NCBI GenBank assembly: GCA_016929295.1
Contig: JAFGJB010000361.1
Location: 1 to 42,049 of the forward strand
Direction: 5' to 3'
Source: Candidatus Zhuqueibacterota bacterium
GTDB lineage: Bacteria; Zhuqueibacterota; Zhuqueibacteria; Residuimicrobiales; Krinioviventaceae
DNA: 42,049 nucleotides
Each line of letters starts with the position of its first letter. Position 1 is the stretch's first letter. Under the pieces are notes generated by a model. It was not told where the DNA came from and ran no database searches. It worked only from the letters and a program-made list of their open reading frames with translations. The position numbers and the translations under genes are program-made. Shown in pieces: positions 27,842 through 37,599 of the stretch.

Positions 27842-28501
27842 TCAATAATAGACGCGGTATCTTTTCTTTTCGAATAGTTTGATGAGAACGACGCCGCCGA
27901 CAAAACCACCGACATGCGCGAACCAGGCGACGCCGCCGCCGGTGGAAGAAATGAACGCGTTCAAAATTTGCAGCAAAAACCACAAACCGAGGACAACGAA
28001 TGCCGGCCATTCGAGGCGTCGCCACAACCAGACGACGGGAAAGAGCGGCACAATGATGTGCACGCGAGCGCGTGGAAAACGAACGAGATACGCCCCCAAA
28101 ATGCCGCTGATCGCACCGCTCGCTCCGACCATGGGTATGTCCGAGGCTGGATCAAAGATAAAATGACTTGAAAAGGCGATCACACCGCAGACGAGATAAA
28201 ACAGGATGAAACGGCCATGGCCGCAGATCCCCTCGATATTGTCGCCAAAAATCCAGAGATAAAGCATGTTGCCGGCAATATGCATGAGGCCGCCATGCAA
28301 AAACATGGAGCTGAAGATGGCATAGAGCTGCCGCCCCTGGACGATTTTGCCGGGGACAGCGCCAAAATGGTATAAAAACGCCATACTGTCATCCGGCGAC
28401 AGCCTCCATTGATAGATGAATACCGCGACATTGATCGCGATAATAGTGATCGTCAATGTGGGAAAGAGCCGTCTGGGATTGTCATCTCGAATGGGTATCA
28501 T
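27842..28501 (-). CDS. Rhomboid family intramembrane serine protease
   Basis: ORF extends to 28894, but start MIPIRDDNPRRLFPTLTITIIAINVAVF at 28501 avoids overlap with the M23 gene. HIAGNMLYLWIFGDNIEG, GASGAISGILGAYL (catalytic Ser), AHVGGFVGG (catalytic His). Confidence 0.93.
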   Translation of the reverse strand: MIPIRDDNPRRLFPTLTITIIAINVAVFIYQWRLSPDDSMAFLYHFGAVPGKIVQGRQLYAIFSSMFLHGGLMHIAGNMLYLWIFGDNIEGICGHGRFILFYLVCGVIAFSSHFIFDPASDIPMVGASGAISGILGAYLVRFPRARVHIIVPLFPVVWLWRRLEWPAFVVLGLWFLLQILNAFISSTGGGVAWFAHVGGFVGGVVLIKLFEKKRYRVYY

Positions 28502-28502
28502 A

Positions 28503-30626
28503 TCAATCGATATAAAATGTATTCGTCTGTGCGGCGACATTGCCGCAGCGGTCTTTGAGAACAATTTCCACTGTGTGTTCACCTTTTGCCAGAGGGTCGT
28601 CGGGCGTATAAAAAAGGGCCAACGACTCGGGATCATACTCGGCAATGACCTTTTTGCCATCCAGCTTGAGGAGACGATTCGCCTCTCCGGAAATACCGGA
28701 CAGCATATCTTTGAATGTCGAACGCAACTGCGGCGTCGCCGCGCTGAAATGAGCGCCATTGGCCGGTGACAACGAATAGAGGACTGGCGGCTCGACATCG
28801 CGCACCAACGCATAGGCGCCAAAATTGCCAACACGCGCTGATAGTCGATGATCGGCGGCGTTTCTGTCATTGCCGACGAAGCGCACGCTGTCACCTGCTT
28901 TTATATAGACGCCAAGCTTGCCTGGCAGTGAATCATTCTGAGGATAGACGAGCGAGATGGTGGCGCCTTTGTTGAGCGCCACATCGCTCGGCAATATTCT
29001 GTAAAAATCGCCCACAATATCATAGCCGTTATTTTTCGCCGGCGTGGAGTCAGTACGGAGAAAAAGATCCTTAAAGAGCGAATTCTCGGCGAAATCAATT
29101 CTGCACAGGCCATCTTGAGAATAGACCGTTTTTCGCTGTCCGCGCGGTATGGTGGTGAACTCGATCCACTCACTCTGCATGAGCGTGTCACCGGCATCCG
29201 TCACATAGGTGATGGTGAGAGGCAATGGCCCCTGGTCGCAGCCGGAGAGCGGCCAGGCGCCAACAAAAGAGTTGGCCGACCTGGGGGTGAGTGGCATTCT
29301 GTAGGTTTTGCCGGAACAGAGCCAGCCCGATACGACCGGCTTTTGCGATAACGGAATCAGCGCCGTCAGTTGCAGGCGAATGTGCCGATCGTAAAATTGC
29401 GTTTGCACATTTATATTTCTTTGTTCCACCGCAGCGCTGTCATCAACGGGGATGCCGGGAGGCGGCGACGGACCATAGATCATATCACTCGCCATAACAT
29501 CACCGCCGAACGCGGCGTCGCCATTCACAATCAATCTGCCGGTGATAGACGACATATTTCCCCAGTAATCTCGAACGACTATTTTGAAACTGTGGGAACG
29601 GCCGCTCATTTTCAGCACTCCAGGCGGAATCTCGACAATCTCCTCGGCTGGGCCAGCCGCTTCATGCGCACTATCGGCAAAATCAACCACGCCGGCGTAC
29701 AATTCGTCACACGAATAAAATGACAGCCTGTTGCCGAAATCACGAAAAAGATTGTAAAAAGTGCCAATGCCATGAGCCCGCTGCCGGTAGTCTCGGTCCA
29801 GGTCGTAATGATTATTGACAGAGTAGCTGAATTTGTCATATTGCGCTGAAAAAATCAACTGCTCATCAATATAGAGTTCATTTCGATAGGTGCCAAATGA
29901 ATGGTCGACGCTATCCATCTGATCAAAGGCATCGATGCCAAAGCCAATCCGGCCCGACACCGCAATCGCACGGCTCAATTCATATTGACTCATTCCGGAT
30001 GTCGGCGAAAATATTTTCGGCCGGTAATCGCCATCTACAGATGACAGCGCATCGAGCGGCTGCAGTAAAATCTTGGTGATGCGCGGCGGGATGTTGTCGA
30101 TGACCGTATATCCTCTTAACAGTGGATTGAACGGATTCGACGCCGCATCGCGCATCTCAAAGTGCAGATGCGGATAACCGACGCCGCTGTCGCCGGATAA
30201 TGCGATGAGATCCCCCTGTTTGACCGGAAATTGCGCTTTTTCCAGATAGAGCTGAATGTCATAATTGTTGCGTTTTTTCTGCTCCGATTTGACGTACGCC
30301 GCGATCTCGTCGCTGAATTTATCCAGATGGCCGTAAACGACGATTTCGCCCGTATCCAGCGTCAGGTAAAGTGCGCGACCATAGCCGAATGGCGAGACCT
30401 GGATGCGCGAAATATAGCCGTCGCGAATGGCGTAAATCGGATATCCGGTCATCCCCCAGGTCTTCACATCCACGCCGGCATGAAATCGACCGCCGCGTGA
30501 TTCCGCAAATGTCGATGTGAATAATTGACTGGCATCCGTCGGCCATATGTACTCCGGCTCATCTGCGACAGAGACTGCGACAAAAATGTTCAACAGAAGG
30601 ACGAAGAAAAGAATTGCTCGATTCAT
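28503..30626 (-). CDS. M23 family metallopeptidase with large C-terminal extension
   Basis: GRFHAGVDVKTWGMTGYPIYAIRDGYI and HLHFEMRD (HxxxD and HxH); signal peptide; Ig-like C-terminal region. Confidence 0.88.
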   Translation of the reverse strand: MNRAILFFVLLLNIFVAVSVADEPEYIWPTDASQLFTSTFAESRGGRFHAGVDVKTWGMTGYPIYAIRDGYISRIQVSPFGYGRALYLTLDTGEIVVYGHLDKFSDEIAAYVKSEQKKRNNYDIQLYLEKAQFPVKQGDLIALSGDSGVGYPHLHFEMRDAASNPFNPLLRGYTVIDNIPPRITKILLQPLDALSSVDGDYRPKIFSPTSGMSQYELSRAIAVSGRIGFGIDAFDQMDSVDHSFGTYRNELYIDEQLIFSAQYDKFSYSVNNHYDLDRDYRQRAHGIGTFYNLFRDFGNRLSFYSCDELYAGVVDFADSAHEAAGPAEEIVEIPPGVLKMSGRSHSFKIVVRDYWGNMSSITGRLIVNGDAAFGGDVMASDMIYGPSPPPGIPVDDSAAVEQRNINVQTQFYDRHIRLQLTALIPLSQKPVVSGWLCSGKTYRMPLTPRSANSFVGAWPLSGCDQGPLPLTITYVTDAGDTLMQSEWIEFTTIPRGQRKTVYSQDGLCRIDFAENSLFKDLFLRTDSTPAKNNGYDIVGDFYRILPSDVALNKGATISLVYPQNDSLPGKLGVYIKAGDSVRFVGNDRNAADHRLSARVGNFGAYALVRDVEPPVLYSLSPANGAHFSAATPQLRSTFKDMLSGISGEANRLLKLDGKKVIAEYDPESLALFYTPDDPLAKGEHTVEIVLKDRCGNVAAQTNTFYID

Positions 30627-31885
30627 AGGCTCTTTTCTGCTATTGAGTTCAAAATTTCTGCCAATTGACGCGTCTGATATTTCCGCTCGAACTGATTGAC
30701 ATACTCTTGATCAATTTTAATCAAATTCCAGTTGGTATCCAAGAATTCTTTCAGGCTCGCACAGATTTTGTCCGGCTGAAAAGAAGGGACAATCCTGGCG
30801 AGATTGTATGGCGCCAGGAGCTGATTGGTGTAGAGACTCGTGCTGATGGCGAAAATCGGTTTTTGCGCGCCAATGTACTCAAAGGTCTTGCCGGGAATGA
30901 AGGTGTCGATCGGCCGCGCGTTGGCAATCAGGAGCAATGCGTGCGCGTTTTGCACAAAGGTCAGTGCATCCGCATGGTCCCTGTGGCCGATGATCTCGAT
31001 GCTGTCGTGTAAACCGCGCCGCCGCACCATGTCGGCAAAATTGCCCAGCGTGTCGAGTCCGACGAACTGCAGGCGTAATGACTTGAAGGCGGCGGGAGCA
31101 TGTTGCTTCAATAACAGCAGCGCCTCCAGCAAGGGCGCCGGATCGGCAAATTTGTTGATCGTGCCGCTGTAGCACAGGGTATATTTGTCATTTTCCCGGC
31201 GGACGAGCTTCAGGTCATCTGCATCAAAGCCATTGCTGATGAGAAAATATTTGCCGTCCTGATCTGATTTTTTCAACGACGCCTCGATGCCCGGAGATAC
31301 GGACACGACAGCTGATGCGTCCCTGACAACCCGCGTCTGCTGCGCCATATGTCGTCTGGCTTGCCATTTTGTCGGTTCGTAGACGACGTGGCTGCCCGCC
31401 CAGCCGTCGCGGAAATCTGCCACCCAGGCCAGTTTGAACTTTTTTGCAACCGCGCGACCGATCAGATGCACCGAATGCGGCGGCGATGTGGTCAACAGGG
31501 CGTCGAATTTGATTTTTTGCACCAGTTCACGACATGCCTTGAACGCAAACGGGCGCCAGAGAATTTTGCTGTCCGGCAGCAGAAAAAACGGCGCCACTCT
31601 TTGATTCATGAAAGCACTCCATCCTCTTGCAGCCGCCGGCAGCTGTGCGCGCCCGGTGTGCGCCATCATTCGCTGCGGATCAAACGATTCCGTTCGAATG
31701 ACGCGCGCCCCCTTGACATCCTGCATGAGCGATTCATCGGTTGCCCAATAGGCAATCGGCTTGACCGTGACAACCGTCGGTTGCCAGCCGAACTGCGGCA
31801 AATATTTCACAAATTTCGCCACGCGTTGCGTGCCGCCCAGACCGAGCGGCGGAAAATAGTATGTCAAAATGAGCAGATTTTTCAT
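30623..31885 (-). CDS. Glycosyltransferase (GT4-like)
   Basis: LILTYYFPPLGLGGTQRVAKFVKYLPQFGWQPTVVTV; YTLCYSGTINKFADPAPLLEAL; ANARPIDTFIPGKTFEYIGAQKPIFA. Confidence 0.9.
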   Translation of the reverse strand: MKNLLILTYYFPPLGLGGTQRVAKFVKYLPQFGWQPTVVTVKPIAYWATDESLMQDVKGARVIRTESFDPQRMMAHTGRAQLPAAARGWSAFMNQRVAPFFLLPDSKILWRPFAFKACRELVQKIKFDALLTTSPPHSVHLIGRAVAKKFKLAWVADFRDGWAGSHVVYEPTKWQARRHMAQQTRVVRDASAVVSVSPGIEASLKKSDQDGKYFLISNGFDADDLKLVRRENDKYTLCYSGTINKFADPAPLLEALLLLKQHAPAAFKSLRLQFVGLDTLGNFADMVRRRGLHDSIEIIGHRDHADALTFVQNAHALLLIANARPIDTFIPGKTFEYIGAQKPIFAISTSLYTNQLLAPYNLARIVPSFQPDKICASLKEFLDTNWNLIKIDQEYVNQFERKYQTRQLAEILNSIAEKSL

Positions 31886-31906
31886 AGCGGAAAAAGCACT
31901 TTGGCG

Positions 31907-32635
31907 TTACAATAAATAGTCAGTCTTGACCCGTTTCATGCTGGCGAAGATATTCTCGCGCGCGCCGTTCACCCGCGATTCCAGTTCGCCAAGCCATTGT
32001 TTGATGAACTGCCGCCGTGAATGACCATCTGTCGGGCACTCCTGCTCGATCGTCGGCGTGCGTCGTTCGCTGCAAAACTTTTTGATCATCACTTCATCGA
32101 CATAGACGAGAGGACGCAGCACATGATACTTGCCATGAAACACGGCCAGATTGGGGATCATGGTGCTGATCTCGCGATTCCAAATCATATTCATCAGCAG
32201 CGTTTCAATGATATCGTCTTTGTGATGGCCAAAGGCAATTTTATTGCAGCCGAGCTCCTGGGCAATTTCAAAGATCTTTCTGCGTCGCAGTCTGGAACAG
32301 AGGAAACAGGGGCGCTCGCGATTCGCCTCACTGTGCGCGTACGGTCCAATATCCGTGCGAAGGACTCGATAGCTTACGCGCAATTTCTTAAAATAGGCCT
32401 CCAATTTATCGCAGCGTTCATCCGCACGCTCGCCAAAGCCGAGATCAATATAGACAGCACACAAACGGATATCATCCGCAAAAGTCCAGATATGCAATGA
32501 CAACAGCTCGAGCAACGCCATGGAATCGGCGCCGCCGGAGACCGCGACCAGAACCGCATCATGGTCGGCCAGCATGTTGTATTCACGAATAGCTTTATCC
32601 AGACGCGCCTTGATGGCGATGTGCAACTGTGTCAT
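31907..32635 (-). CDS. TtcA-like PP-loop ATPase (tRNA 2-thiocytidine synthetase family)
   Basis: PP-loop VSGGADSMALLELL; CFLCSRLRRRKIFEIAQELGCNKIAFGHHKDDIIETLLMNM, including the CxxC motif; ECPTDGHSRR near the C-terminus. Confidence 0.88.
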   Translation of the reverse strand: MTQLHIAIKARLDKAIREYNMLADHDAVLVAVSGGADSMALLELLSLHIWTFADDIRLCAVYIDLGFGERADERCDKLEAYFKKLRVSYRVLRTDIGPYAHSEANRERPCFLCSRLRRRKIFEIAQELGCNKIAFGHHKDDIIETLLMNMIWNREISTMIPNLAVFHGKYHVLRPLVYVDEVMIKKFCSERRTPTIEQECPTDGHSRRQFIKQWLGELESRVNGARENIFASMKRVKTDYLL

Positions 32636-34737
32636 GGTCGACCTTTTTCCAATTCCTCTTCGAGATCGCGAATGAAGCTTTTCATAAACAGATCGATCGC
32701 CTCGGGCGCCACATCTCCCTGACGCGCGAGTTCCAGCTCCTGCTGTCCCAGGGCATACTCGCCGGCACGAATGTGCGCCATTCCTTTTTTATAGATGATG
32801 ATCGACACCCACTCTGCTTTTTTATAAAGATTGGCATATTTCAAGGCTTCGTCATAGTCGTTTTGCGCGCGCAGCCAGCGTTTGCGCGCAGCCGCTGTAT
32901 CAGCTGCTTTGGTCACGCTTCGGATGACGCCTTCAATATCCGGTATATACTTGTAAAAGCGCGCCGCATATTCAAAACTCTGCTGCGCGCTCTTCCATTG
33001 TTCCAGCTCGAAAAAGATATCACCAGTATGTTCTTCGGTATTGGCAAGCCCGACGGTATCGGCCAGCATTTCCATCAGATCGCCGGCGGTCTGAAAATGA
33101 TCCAGCGCTTTTTGTTTTTCATCCAACTCTTTCAAGGTGACGGCGAGATGATAGCCGGCATCCGCTGATTCGCGATCATCATCCAGATACTGTGCCAATG
33201 CCGCTGCCTGCTGCAGATAGTCAGTCGATTTTTTGAGAAAATTGCTCTGGCGCATGAGAATGCCGAGCTTGGTCGCGAGCTGCACAACCTTGAGCGTGTC
33301 GCCGATCTGCAGATAACTGTCGGCGCTGTTATCAAAAAAATCCCACGCTTCGATAAGCCTGTTTTCGGAAAATTCTATCGATCCAAGGCGATAATATATC
33401 AAGGCCAATGTATGCACGTCATGCAATTGCCTGCAATAATCAAGCGCTTCTTTATAGATTGTCGCCGCCTCTTGCGGGCGCCGCAATTTTTCCAACGTGT
33501 CGCCGTTCTGCAGCAGAGAAAACAGCAGACCGAATAAATTCATGCCTTTTTGAAAATTATCGAACGCTGCCCGCGAGGCATCCAGACTGGCGACGAGCTC
33601 TCCCCTCTCCTTCAGATGAGAGGCCTGATTGAGCTTGATCCAGCCAAACTCTTTATCATCTGGTGAAAAAGTGTGCGCCAGCGACTCATAGAGAAGCGAC
33701 AACGCCCGATGGTTGTCCGTTAAAAGATGGCCAGGCGCCTGCTGGAGCGTCTGGATATTTTTGAGCAACAGCGACTTGGCGGCGTCGCTGCGTCCTTGCC
33801 ATTGCGAGACAAGCTCGTTGATAGCCCCGTACGTTTGCGGCAGCAAACTCTGCCCCAGAGCGTGGCCGTACGCCGAATCAAATGGCCAGGAAAACAGGTG
33901 AAATCCGTCATAGGGAAGCCATAGAGGCAGGCTATTATCCATGATCGATGCTTTGCCAGTTTGCGCCGGAAAATAAAGCTGTGAGTCGCCCTGCCGAGGG
34001 AAGAGAAAGAGCGCTTGTGCATGCAGGTGCGTCAGGAACGAATCCGCCCGCGCCGGCGTCACCGGCCAGTCTTGTGCGCCGAGCTCTGACACTTTGATCT
34101 TGAGATCGTGAACGTCATAGTCGTACAGAAAGGATTGCGCGGCCGCCACTCCTTTGAGCGTGCGTCGCAAGGCGGGAGAATGCAAATCGTCAGTAAAAAA
34201 CAGGACACCTTTTTCACTGCTATGAAAGCCATAGCCCATATCACGCATGTTCAGCCAGATCATATCGACAAAGGACTGCAGTTTTTGCATGACCTCGGAC
34301 AGATCGATATCTGGCAGCGATAAATTGATGACGAGATCGCTGACGAATATATCACTCGGAAACTCGACGGCCTTGACATACAAGTTGTGCCCCCCTTTGA
34401 TTCTTTGCAGATAGAAGAAAAGCACAATGTCGAGGCCACTGCTTTGCGCGAAATCGAGCAAATCAACCGCATCATATTTGACAGTGAAATTCGCGAGAAA
34501 AACCGCATGAAAGTGCGCCTGAATCGAGTCAACCGGAACCAGACTGTATCGCGTTGCCGAGGATAAAATGCGAGCAAAAGATGCATAAATTTGGTCTGCC
34601 AAAACAATAGATTCCTGCGTTTCGACGGACACCACATACATCTTGCGCATCGAGACTTTTAAGGTGTTCCTCCCCGCCTGCGAACCATTTGCCATGAAAA
34701 TGAGCAAAATGAATAGGATCTTGCGCTGTGCTGTCAT
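32632..34737 (-). CDS. Secreted TPR-repeat protein
   Basis: Signal peptide; C-terminal TPR array (ALIYYRLGSIEFSENRLIEAWDFFDNSADSYLQIGD; ADAGYHLAVTLKELDEKQKALDHFQTAGDL). Confidence 0.8.
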   Translation of the reverse strand: MTAQRKILFILLIFMANGSQAGRNTLKVSMRKMYVVSVETQESIVLADQIYASFARILSSATRYSLVPVDSIQAHFHAVFLANFTVKYDAVDLLDFAQSSGLDIVLFFYLQRIKGGHNLYVKAVEFPSDIFVSDLVINLSLPDIDLSEVMQKLQSFVDMIWLNMRDMGYGFHSSEKGVLFFTDDLHSPALRRTLKGVAAAQSFLYDYDVHDLKIKVSELGAQDWPVTPARADSFLTHLHAQALFLFPRQGDSQLYFPAQTGKASIMDNSLPLWLPYDGFHLFSWPFDSAYGHALGQSLLPQTYGAINELVSQWQGRSDAAKSLLLKNIQTLQQAPGHLLTDNHRALSLLYESLAHTFSPDDKEFGWIKLNQASHLKERGELVASLDASRAAFDNFQKGMNLFGLLFSLLQNGDTLEKLRRPQEAATIYKEALDYCRQLHDVHTLALIYYRLGSIEFSENRLIEAWDFFDNSADSYLQIGDTLKVVQLATKLGILMRQSNFLKKSTDYLQQAAALAQYLDDDRESADAGYHLAVTLKELDEKQKALDHFQTAGDLMEMLADTVGLANTEEHTGDIFFELEQWKSAQQSFEYAARFYKYIPDIEGVIRSVTKAADTAAARKRWLRAQNDYDEALKYANLYKKAEWVSIIIYKKGMAHIRAGEYALGQQELELARQGDVAPEAIDLFMKSFIRDLEEELEKGRP

Positions 34738-35585
34738 AAATCGTCTGATTTGTCTTGCGTCACTTCTCGACGGGCAGAACGGCCGATTTTGGCGTTGCCA
34801 AGTGGTATGCTGATTTTAATTGACTCGCCCGCCGGCTGCAGATGGGACCGCGAGATTTTGGCGGAAGAGCCATAAAACTCCAGGAGGCGGCGCTTCATCT
34901 GACTGTAAATAGCATCGCGACTGGCAGGCGGCCAGGTCTCGTCATCGCTCTCGTCGACATGATCCGCAACTTCCAGGACCAGCGAGCTCTCCGCCTGGCG
35001 GCAGGCGAGCATCACTGTCACCGGACTCGTTTGCAGCTCGGCGCTGTAGCGAATGCAGCCGTCGATGTATGGAAACAAGATGAGGCTGGGGAATGGAATC
35101 TCGTAACACTGGTGCGAAAATTGTTTTTTGACAACCAGACGGTCGCCCAGTCTCGATTTTTCAATGGTCAAATAGAGGTCCACGGCTTTGAATTCTTCGC
35201 CCAGGAAGGTCTGATTTGATCTTTTCATCTCGGTCACGGTTCGCACAAAGTTAGCCAGATTCTCGATATCTTTGCTCGCACGAACGGGATCAAACAACAC
35301 AAGTGCGGCAATATTGTGCAGCGTATTGTAGAGAAAAAGACAGGTCACCGGCTCGGGCACCGGCTGCAGCTCCGGCTCGAGCGCGGCGACAACATGCCCG
35401 GCAGCGAGCTGGGAGACGGATCTGCGCGATTTTTGCACTAAAAAACCGATGGCCAGTCCGGCGAGCGATGAAATCAGGAAAAGCGGCCACCGTAGAGCGG
35501 GAAAAAAAAGCGCCGTGCTGCTGCCGATCAGAGCGCCCAGCAGAAGAAAAATGACGAATGGATGTCGATTGAATAGTCTATTCAT
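34734..35585 (-). CDS. LytS/YehU-type sensor kinase homologue, apparently degenerate
   Basis: Two N-terminal TM helices; CLFLYNTLHNIAALV...ANFVRTVTEMKRSNQTFLGEEFKAVDLYLTIEKSRLGDRL matches His_kinase (PF06580) architecture, but the acceptor His and ATP-binding boxes look altered. Confidence 0.72.
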   Translation of the reverse strand: MNRLFNRHPFVIFLLLGALIGSSTALFFPALRWPLFLISSLAGLAIGFLVQKSRRSVSQLAAGHVVAALEPELQPVPEPVTCLFLYNTLHNIAALVLFDPVRASKDIENLANFVRTVTEMKRSNQTFLGEEFKAVDLYLTIEKSRLGDRLVVKKQFSHQCYEIPFPSLILFPYIDGCIRYSAELQTSPVTVMLACRQAESSLVLEVADHVDESDDETWPPASRDAIYSQMKRRLLEFYGSSAKISRSHLQPAGESIKISIPLGNAKIGRSARREVTQDKSDDL

Positions 35586-37599
35586 ACACTCTTATCACTG
35601 TCATGAAAGTGAGCGGCAGCACACCTGAAATCCTTCGCCGCAGCACCGGATGCTGTTCGCGATGTCCGAACCGGCTTGAATGCCACGCCGTTTCGATCAA
35701 AATATCGTCCTGTTCACAAGATGCGGGGCTACATTCAAACTCGACGGAAAACGTGCTGAACTCTGCCGTCATCGCACGCGTTCCCGCCACGACGGTGCAT
35801 GGCGCAAGATGAAAATACGCATCTATATGATGATATCCAAGGCCGGATATGCAATCTTGCACCATCCATCGATCACGTTGCTGTTCGATACGCCGACAAT
35901 GGTTGGCATGCAGACGCCGGTATCCGTCATGCGCCGCCTGAGCCACTCCCACATCCGGCAGTTCTTCAATATGCTGCAGAACGCATGTCGCCCGGCGTCC
36001 CCATTGAAACGGCGCCAGTTGCATCGACTGATCCTTCCCATCAATGGTGACGGTGTTGTGCGCGCGCGTGCCGCGATAATAGCTGCGCTCGGCGCCGGCG
36101 CCAATATATAAAAATGTTCCACTATCGATGAGAACGTTTTGGCCATGCACCGCCAAATTGATGGCCAATGCATCCGCATGCCCGTGCGCCGCCATTTTCC
36201 CGTAGCCGAGCGGGCCACAATCAAAAACCAGTTTTTGCTCGCAGGGCTTTTGTTGAGAGAATATGACATAGCCGCCATGGTCAAAATGGCGTAACCGTTG
36301 CGACGCATCGTGCGCGGATAACCGCTCATAGCGGCGAACAGCCTCTTCTCCCAGCAGCCATAATGTCGCTTCGGACAGCTGTCGAGAGTGCAGCTTGAAA
36401 TCCGGCCGCTGAAACAACGCAGCCGCCGTGCTCAATAAACAGTGACAGGAATTTTCCTCAACCTCGACGAGCCTGAGCGCCACTCCTCCGTCCTCATCGC
36501 CAATGTGGGGAATGGCGCCATCCCGGGTACACAGCGCCATATAAAAATCGGCCATTTTCTCCAGCCGCTGCACGACGCTCGCCGGCGGCGTCACCCGAGC
36601 CTGCTCGGCAGCGCCGAGGGCCAGCACGACAAAATCGAATAAATAGCGCTGATAATGGATTGTCTGCTCTTTTGCGACGCCGTCCTCATGCACCTGGGCT
36701 AACACCTCGCGAAACAGAATTCGGAAGCCGCTTTTTCGCCACTCTTCAGCCTCATCATATTCCGGGAAATAGCAGCCGGCATAAATCAGACCAAGCGCCT
36801 CACCGATCAGGTGATTGTTCGCCGATGAATATCCGGAGAGATGTCGGCTGATGAACAGTGCGTGTTGTCGAATGGCGTGCAAAATGCGCGCACACAGCGC
36901 GGAATTCAGCTGATCACTATGCTGGATAAAAAAAAGCGCCCATGTCCAGGAGACCAGTCGCAGCGCGCATTCGAGCGAGCTCGTCCAGTTCACGCCCTTT
37001 TTGTAGGGATTTTTGTCGAGCCAGTCACGCCATTGCCGACAGAGCGCTTCGGCATAGGTCGCGTCGCCGGTCAGAAAAAATGCCTTTCCAAGAGTGACAA
37101 AGTGCTGGCAGCGATTCAGCTCCCAGACATACTTGACTTCCCTGACCGTGTCGCCGGAATAGTAATTGATCCGGCGCCGATCGCTGAGCGGGATACTTTT
37201 CTGCTGCAGGGGATCATAATGCCAATCGATCGCCTCGGAGAACAGCAGCGACTGTCCGAACAGATTGAACTCACGACGCGTCGCTCGTTCAGCGGCTGCG
37301 ATGGTGCTCAACCGATGTTCGGAAAAATAGCTGTCATAAAGGCGCTTAAAGTTAGCCTCCCCGCTCCTCTGCCAGGCGAATATCTTTTTATTATAAAGAC
37401 TGAACTTTTTCTCCAGTGGTGGGACAGCGCACCCCATTCCGGAGACCAGGAGCTGCAACGATTCCGTGCCGCGCTGCTGCCGGCGCACAGTTGCAAGCTT
37501 ATCCCTGACGGCGATGAAAATTCGGTAAAAAATCTCCGGCAGATTCATGGCGCGGAGACGGATGATTTTTGCGCGCAAGCTTTTTGACATCCTCATCAT
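35578..37599 (-). CDS. Heparinase II/III family protein
   Basis: ORF extends to 37644; Met codons near 37599-37590 are plausible starts overlapping the dinB stop. NPYKKGVNWTSSLECALRLVSWTWAL, SANNHLIGEALGLIYAG, GHADALAINLAVHGQNVLIDSGTFLYIGAGAERSYYRGTRAHNTVTIDGKDQS. Confidence 0.92.
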   Translation of the reverse strand: MMRMSKSLRAKIIRLRAMNLPEIFYRIFIAVRDKLATVRRQQRGTESLQLLVSGMGCAVPPLEKKFSLYNKKIFAWQRSGEANFKRLYDSYFSEHRLSTIAAAERATRREFNLFGQSLLFSEAIDWHYDPLQQKSIPLSDRRRINYYSGDTVREVKYVWELNRCQHFVTLGKAFFLTGDATYAEALCRQWRDWLDKNPYKKGVNWTSSLECALRLVSWTWALFFIQHSDQLNSALCARILHAIRQHALFISRHLSGYSSANNHLIGEALGLIYAGCYFPEYDEAEEWRKSGFRILFREVLAQVHEDGVAKEQTIHYQRYLFDFVVLALGAAEQARVTPPASVVQRLEKMADFYMALCTRDGAIPHIGDEDGGVALRLVEVEENSCHCLLSTAAALFQRPDFKLHSRQLSEATLWLLGEEAVRRYERLSAHDASQRLRHFDHGGYVIFSQQKPCEQKLVFDCGPLGYGKMAAHGHADALAINLAVHGQNVLIDSGTFLYIGAGAERSYYRGTRAHNTVTIDGKDQSMQLAPFQWGRRATCVLQHIEELPDVGVAQAAHDGYRRLHANHCRRIEQQRDRWMVQDCISGLGYHHIDAYFHLAPCTVVAGTRAMTAEFSTFSVEFECSPASCEQDDILIETAWHSSRFGHREQHPVLRRRISGVLPLTFMTVIRVYE

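Noticed and set aside
27640-27882. 80-aa plus-strand ORF near lexA
   Set aside because: Runs through the palindromic repeat and into the end of the rhomboid gene.
28502-28894. N-terminal extension of the rhomboid ORF
   Set aside because: Overlaps the M23 gene out of frame; the extension has shadow-like composition, and the start at 28501 fits the family.
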